Below, piece after piece: positions 59,001-64,000 of a stretch of 64,000 nt of DNA. Both the position numbers and the translations under genes were made by a program. The notes beneath the pieces are model-generated. The model was given only the letters and a program-made list of their open reading frames with translations. It did not search any database and was not told the DNA's origin. Within the stretch, counting starts at the first letter, position 1; each line of letters starts with the position of its first letter. Source of the DNA: Tribonema minus (lineage: Eukaryota; Sar; Xanthophyceae; Tribonematales; Tribonemataceae); contig JAFCMP010000079.1 in the NCBI GenBank assembly GCA_017506865.1, positions 1,302,001-1,366,000 of the forward strand, written 5' to 3'.

Positions 59001-62000
59001 CGGCAGCAGACCGCGCAGCTGCCGCAGATGCTGCCGCCGCACTCAGGCAGCAGCTCGCAGACGCAGAAGCGGCTGCCGCGAGCGCTGTCGAGCAGGCGAT
59101 GGCTTCGCGTGACGCGTCTGCCGCCGCCGCTGCCGCGCTGCAGCAGCAGCTTGAAACAGCGCTGGAGCGAGCTGAGGCGGCGGATGGCGCTGCCGCCGCT
59201 GCTGCCGCTGCTGCTGCTGCGCTCAGGCAGCAGCTCGCAGACGCAGAAGCGGCCGCCGCGAGCGCTGCCGCAGCTGTCGAGCAGGCAACGGCTGCACGAA
59301 ATGCCTCCGCTGCTGAGGCCGCCTCGCTGCAACAGCAACTTGAAGCAGCACTGGAGCGAGCTCAGGCCGGGGATGCCGCCGCCGCAGCCGCTGCCACTGC
59401 CGCCACGGCAGCTACACAGGCGGGGGACAGCGATGAGCTGCGCGACAGGCTGGCTGCAGCAGCGGCAGCGGCGGCAGCAGCGGAGGCGCGAGCAGAGCAG
59501 GCAGAGGCAGCGCTCGCAGCGGCGGAGGGTCGCCATCAGCAGGCTCTTGAAGACGCAAGTGCGCGTGCGGCAGAAGTAGCAGCAGCTGCTGCGCAAGCGG
59601 AAGCCGCCAAAGGCGCCGCCGCCGCCGATGCGCAGTCAGCCACTGAACGTGCTGCGGCAGCGGAGGCTCTGGCGGCGGCTGCGGAAGCTGCCAGTGCAGA
59701 GGCGTCTGCCATCAACGCGCAGCTGCTGCAGGCAAATGCCGAGCTCGAGGCAGCAGCAGCTCAGCAGCAGGCATCGGCAGCAGCGCTGGCGGCGGAGCTG
59801 ACGGCCTTGCGCAAAGCGGAAGAGACTCGACGGAGCGGCACTGCGGCGGACGAGCTAGCGCTGCTGCAGCGGGAGGGTGCCGATGCTGCGGTGCGCGTCG
59901 CGGCGGCAGAGGCGCGCTCAGAAGAGGTCTCCTCAGAGGTGGACGCGCTGCGCGGAGAGCTGGAGGCTGCGCGCGCGCGAGCGGAGCAGGCGCGCACGGA
60001 GCTATTAGAGGCGCAGCAGCACGCGCAGGCGCTGCGCGACGCGCTGGAGGAACGCGCCGCGGAACTGGCGGAGCGCGCGTCGCAGGCCGCCGCCGCGGAG
60101 GCCGCGCGGCAGTCGCTCGCGGCGGAGCGGCAGTACCTGCGCGACGCGCAGGAGGCGGCGGCTGCAGACTTTGCAGATGAACTCGCCGCGGCGCAGCAGG
60201 AGCTGGCGCGCACGCAGCAGGAGCTCGCGGAGGCGCGCCGCGAGCACGCCGGCAGCATTGCTCAGCTGGAAGCAGCCGTTGTCAGCGCAGATGCCGCGCG
60301 CGCGGCGGCGGAGGCGCAGCTGCAGCAGGCCCTGCAGCACGAGGGGGAGGCTGCGCAGAACCTCGCTGCGGACCTGGCTGAGGCGCAGGCAGAACTGTCC
60401 GGGGCGAAAGCGGAAGCGTCAGCAGCGACTGCGGAACTCGCCGAGGCACGCGCTCTGAGCGCGGAGCTGCAGCAGGAGCTCGACAGTCAGCTCGCGCGGG
60501 CCGCAGAGCAGGAGGCGCGGCCGACGGCGACGCAGGACGCTGCGGCGGCGCGCGGCGATGTGGCCGTGCAGAAAGCACTGGCGGAGCTGCAGCGGGCGCA
60601 GGCGGAGCTGGAGGACGCGCAGCAGCGGCTGGCGCGCAGCGAGCGCTGCGCGGCCGAGGCGGAGGCGCGCGCCGCTGCCGCTGCCGCGGACGGCCGCGCC
60701 GCGCTCGACGCGGCGCTGCAGGAGGCCGCGGCGCAGCGCCGCGCGGCGGAGGAGCGCGCCGCCGCGGAGCTCGAGGACGCTCGCCACCAGCTCGACGCGC
60801 AGCGCGCGCGCACGGCAGAGCTCGAGAGCGAGGCTGCAGCGGCGACACGTGCCAATGAACAGCTGCAGACGGCACTGGCGAGCGCGCGCGAGGCTGGGGA
60901 GGCGGCGGAGGAGCTGTCCGAGGCGCGTGCGGCGCTGGCGGAGGCGGTCGCGCAGGGCGCGGCGCTGGGGCACGCGCTCCAGGAGCACGCGGCAGCGGCG
61001 GCTGTGCTGGAGGAGCGCGCCGCCGCAGCGGAAGACACCAGCGCCGCGCTGAGCGCGCAGCTGGAGCAGGCGCGCGCCACGCAGCACGGCTCCGCCGCGG
61101 ACCTAACCGCGCTGCGGCAGCGCGCGGCGGCGCTGGAGCGCGACGGCGACGCGCTGCGCGGGGAGCGCGCGGCGCAGCTGCGCGCCGCCGAGAGCGCCGC
61201 CGCGGAGCGCGCTGCGGTGGTTGAGAGGCTGTCGCTGGCGGAGAGCGAGCGCGCGGCGGTGGAGGCGCAGCTGGGCGACGCGCAGCAGCAGCAGCGCGCG
61301 GCGGCGGCGGCGCTGGAGGAGGCGCGCGCGGGGGGCGCAGTTGCGGAGGAGCGCGCGGCAGCGGCGGAGGGCGCGGCCGCGGCGGCGAGCGCCAGGTCTC
61401 AGGAGGTATGTATGTATCGTTGTGTGTTTGCGTCATTCGGAAAAGGTGTTGTATTGCATGTCGGCGATTTGAACGAAGTGGCGGCAGGAGCGCCTTGATG
61501 AGAGCTGCAGTCGGGGGCGCCCTGACGCTGTGTTTCTCGGTTCTGATCAGCACGTATATGCCATCAGCACTGTATTTTGAACGATGTTCACCCTTGGGGA
61601 CGCTCATGGCAGGCTTTGCGGCCTGCACGCATTTCCTCAAGTGCTGTCACGGGCGACAGCTGTATGGCCGGCTCACAACTGTATCACGTGCCGCTCGCGG
61701 TCGCTGCGCTGTGGTCTCTGCAGCTGGAAGCACAGGCGCAGGAGTTGAACGCCGCCTTGGCCAGTGCTCAGCAGCAAGTGCACGCCCTGCAGGAGCGCTT
61801 GGCAACTGCAGAAACGGCCAGGTGAGATTACAATCAACCTAAACTACGTTCAAATACTTCTACAAGGTTTGCCCCTGCCGCCTGGCCACTATTCATATTG
61901 CTGGGTCGCCGTACCGCCTGCTGAGCACTGCTGACGTCACCAAGCAGGCCTGCATGCTGACCCGCCACCTCCTGTCTTTAGGGTTCTGCTGTTGAGAATT

Positions 62001-64000
62001 GCCATGAACTTCAAGTTTTGCACTTCAAATGACTTCATGAACGCAACTGCCTGTTTCGCACATGGATATATACTTGCAGTCAATATCTGCATGTTGCCTG
62101 TAGTTCTGCTGGTGACATACAATGTCCACGAAGTTTTTAGAGTAAAGGACGAAGGGGAAGCACTGCATGTACGCAATGAACCCCCTGCGGAATTGGTTGC
62201 AGTACTAACTTCAAGTTACATTTGCCCGTGCTGCAGGGGCGAGGAGGGCGCCCGCGCTACGCAGCAGGAGGCGCTTCAGCGGCAGCTGCAGGCTGAGGCG
62301 CAGGCGGCGCGCGCGGAGGCAGATGAGGCGCGCGCAGCTCTGGCCAAGCTTTCCGACAAGAAGGTGAGGAGGCTACCTTCTCTGTAGTCGCTTCAAGTTT
62401 GTGAAGTTCCGTCATCTCAACAGGGCGGATGAGGCACGCGCTTTGGTTCCGCTTTTGACCAGAAAGCGAGTACTGCTGTGCATGTAATTTGTGAAGCTCT
62501 TATACCTGTATTCGGGAAGTTTGGCCGCTTTGCATGGGCGGACGAGGCACGCGCAGCTCTGGCCAAGCTCTCCGACAAGAAGGTGAGGGGGGAGCCAACG
62601 TGCTCTGTAGTTGCTTGAAGTTTGTGCAAGTTCCGTCATCTTACAAGGGAGGACGAGGCCCGCGCTTTGGGTCAGCTTTCTGCCAAGCAGGTAACTATGG
62701 CGTCGCTTGAAGCGCTGTGTCTTGTTGAAGTTGACATTGCTGATGCGTAGAGAGCCAGGGGCGCCCGATGCATGCACAGCCGCTGCCCAGATGTTTGACA
62801 TGAAAGTGGTTGCCCGCCCCTTTGATGATGAGTAACGCTTCAACACTCATTTCATCGCCTGCCATGTGCGGTCCTCCTGGAACGCAGTGCCTCGAAGCCG
62901 CTGCCGCTTGGCACTGCGTGAGGTACGGTGAAGCGTGCAGCACTTGCATGGCAGTGCTCCGCGTGGCAGCGCTCACCCCCAACCTGCCCTTGTAACTGCC
63001 CGCAGAAACGCGATCTGGGCGAGCTGCGCCGCCTCGGCGAGAGGCTGCACGCGCTGCAGAAGGAGCGCGCAGAAGAGGCCGCGGAACACGCCCAGGAACG
63101 GTCTCGGCTGGAACATGCGGCGGCGGCGGCAGCACGCGAGGCACAGGCGCTGCGTGAGCGGTTGAGCACTGCGCCGCCAGAACAGGTGCGGCTCATGCAT
63201 TGTCGATTACCATTCGCCTTGGTCGTACTTCAACTAGGATGTGCGATCGGGCGCATGCTTGTGCTTGCGGTTTGACAGTGTTGATGGCGAAGCGGGGTGG
63301 CATCATTCAACCAGGCGTATGCATGTCGCTGCAAATAATAGTACCTGCGCTGCTGGTTGAATGGGCGATGGTCAGCCCTAAATGCATGAGTAGCGTTGCT
63401 GGCTGCAGGGCTCGCAGACACCGTTTTGAACTTGCTTCACCATCAGAGCGTGCACCATGCCTTATCGAATCACTTGTGAAGGCCAAGTGAAATGATGCCC
63501 GCAGCCACCAACAGTTGTGAAGCAGCACCCATAGCTCATGCACAAGGAAAAAACACTGCGGACAGGCTGCCAGACTGTGCCACCATGAAAGCTGTGAGTA
63601 TAATGTCACTCTGCAGACAGCAGTCCTCTCATGAACTTGAAATGAACCTACTTGAGGCACTGCTTGAGACTCCAAGTGCCGCTGACATGAACAAACAAGT
63701 ATAGCTAAGGCGAGCACTGTCCAATCCTGTTGCAATGCCCCTTGTTGTGCTGCTGCAGCGAAACGGCAGCGTCGGCGCGCCGGCGCCTGACGAAAGCGCA
63801 GCGGAGGAGCTGCGCGCCCATGTGGAGGAGGTGAGCGCCTTGCTCAGTGCTCAACCCAATGCTGGACCTTGCATGCATCATGCTCACAGACCAGCTCAAA
63901 GCCTATTGTATCGACTAGACTTGGGGACAACAATATGTGTTTTAAATGCGCCAGCCGCCCGTGCGCTTTGCCTAAGCTATACTCTTTAACATGGTTGACA
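50085..64000 (+). CDS. Golgin-like giant coiled-coil protein (3' end beyond window; at least 1484 aa)
   Basis: Exons: 50085-50304, 51255-51409, 51813-51923, 52546-52609, 52800-52852, 53426-53485, 54494-54535, 55085-55192, 55755-55784, 56292-56449, 56791-56942, 57629-57712, 58223-58416, 58862-61405, 61724-61821, 62237-62363, 63006-63185, 63759-63830 (donor present, open). Phases close at every junction. The start MWGSLGRLQNVGQGVGGLLR then SAVGEGAKLLERMD is an amphipathic helix rich in Gly/Ser/Leu, like the membrane-binding N-termini of golgin tethers. An acidic stretch follows (DGDSEGDYESGGGEEPE), then almost continuous Ala/Glu/Gln/Arg heptads. Exon 14 alone is 2544 bp (848 codons), with an internal 60-residue repeat. 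The intron after 53485 has a GC donor (CAG|GCAAGT). Exons 4, 5 and 9 are short and least certain. A Golgi or vesicle-tethering role is inferred from architecture only. Any C-terminal GRIP or similar domain would lie outside the window. Confidence 0.85.
50890..50935. other. Interstitial TTAGGG-like cluster
   Basis: GTTAGGGTTAGTGTTAGGGT followed by TGAGGTTAGG, within the first intron of the coiled-coil gene. Confidence 0.7.
53486..54020 (+). repeat. Minisatellite of about 22-bp units filling the start of an intron
   Basis: Some twenty units of the type GAGCGCTGCTGCAGTACACTT begin right after the GC donor at 53486. Variants carry GCGGTACACTTG or ACAGTACACTTG. The intron's own first bases (GCAAGTGCGCGAGCGCTGCT) match the unit, so the array appears seeded from the donor-proximal sequence. 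Confidence 0.85.
54394..54480 (+). repeat. CTG/CCG trinucleotide tract before exon 7
   Basis: An imperfect (CTG)n run with CCG interruptions ends just before the acceptor at 54492-54493. It would serve as a pyrimidine-rich tract. Confidence 0.85.
58010..58195 (+). repeat. Acceptor-side exon echoes of the exon 58223
   Basis: The block GAGCTCGAGGGCCAGCTGCAG of the live exon is echoed as GAGCTTGAGAGCCAGCTGCA near 58034 and GAGCTCCAGAGCCAGCTGCA near 58122, each followed by AC-rich intron sequence. Confidence 0.65.
59037..59400 (+). repeat. In-frame 180-bp (60-codon) duplication inside the large coiled-coil exon
   Basis: CTCAGGCAGCAGCTCGCAGA recurs exactly 180 bp apart (59042 and 59222). Both copies encode LRQQLADAEAAAAS followed by similar heptads. 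A coding-phase tandem duplication lengthened the rod. Confidence 0.85.
62364..62700 (+). repeat. Donor-side exon-echo array after the exon 62237-62363
   Basis: GATGAGGCGCGCGCAGCTCT (live, 62322) is echoed at 62428, 62541 and 62652, spacing 106, 113 and 111 bp. The middle copy keeps an intact frame, ADEARAALAKLSDKK, and a GTGAGG donor. The last ends CAG plus GTAACT. Confidence 0.9.

Noticed and set aside
60282..61640. 452-codon minus-strand open frame (Pro/Arg/Ala-rich), plus similar antisense frames at 58928-59596, 60419-61087 and 60487-61080
   Set aside because: They are exact antisense shadows of the repetitive Ala/Glu/Gln coiled-coil exon. High GC removes stops, and there is no start context, splice logic or domain.

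Overview
The window is nuclear DNA from a GC-rich, very intron-rich unicellular eukaryote. No bacterial operon, CRISPR array, rRNA or tRNA is visible. Genes are split by GT-AG introns, with two probable GC-AG introns, and many exons are only 25-250 bp. Interstitial TTAGGG/CCCTAA-type hexamers occur inside introns. A mitochondrial-type ribosomal protein L12 and a MAP kinase kinase fit an alga or other protist, perhaps haptophyte-like or stramenopile-like. The sequence alone does not fix the lineage. Gene models were assembled by hand: each junction was required to keep reading phase and to join recognisable protein blocks.

Layout from left to right: the 3' part of a mitochondrial L7/L12 gene (+, ends 2308); a 98-aa secreted Cys-rich protein (-, 4515-5294); divergent from it, a 210-aa ankyrin-repeat protein (+, 6303-10678); a complete ten-exon MAP kinase kinase (-, 12360-22052); a 394-aa probable chromatin protein (-, 23567-25464); a 449-aa basic, probably nuclear protein of unknown family (-, 26766-32669); a poorly coding stretch (32670-37565); a kelch-propeller protein with one membrane span (+, 37566-48355, 5' end not found); one minus-strand exon candidate near 49 kb; and a golgin-like coiled-coil giant (+, from 50085 and still open at 64000).

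The most striking property is shared by most of these genes. Their introns contain tandem, progressively decayed copies of the neighbouring exon edge together with its splice site, called 'exon echoes' here. Units are about 58-235 bp. Copies lie downstream of an exon (exon tail plus donor) or upstream of one (acceptor plus exon head), always in direct orientation, and the copies nearest the live exon are generally the best preserved. The clearest array, at 13.1-14.4 kb, has about eight copies of a kinase exon tail. An exact 70-bp tandem duplication at 29486-29625 looks like a fresh event of the same kind.

Two mobile-element families are also visible. One is a 145-148-bp SINE-like retroposon present three times, with an A-rich end and target-site duplications of 12, 10 and 6 bp that all begin AGTAC. 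The other is a 731-bp foldback/MITE-like element with perfect 24-bp terminal inverted repeats, inside a kinase intron.
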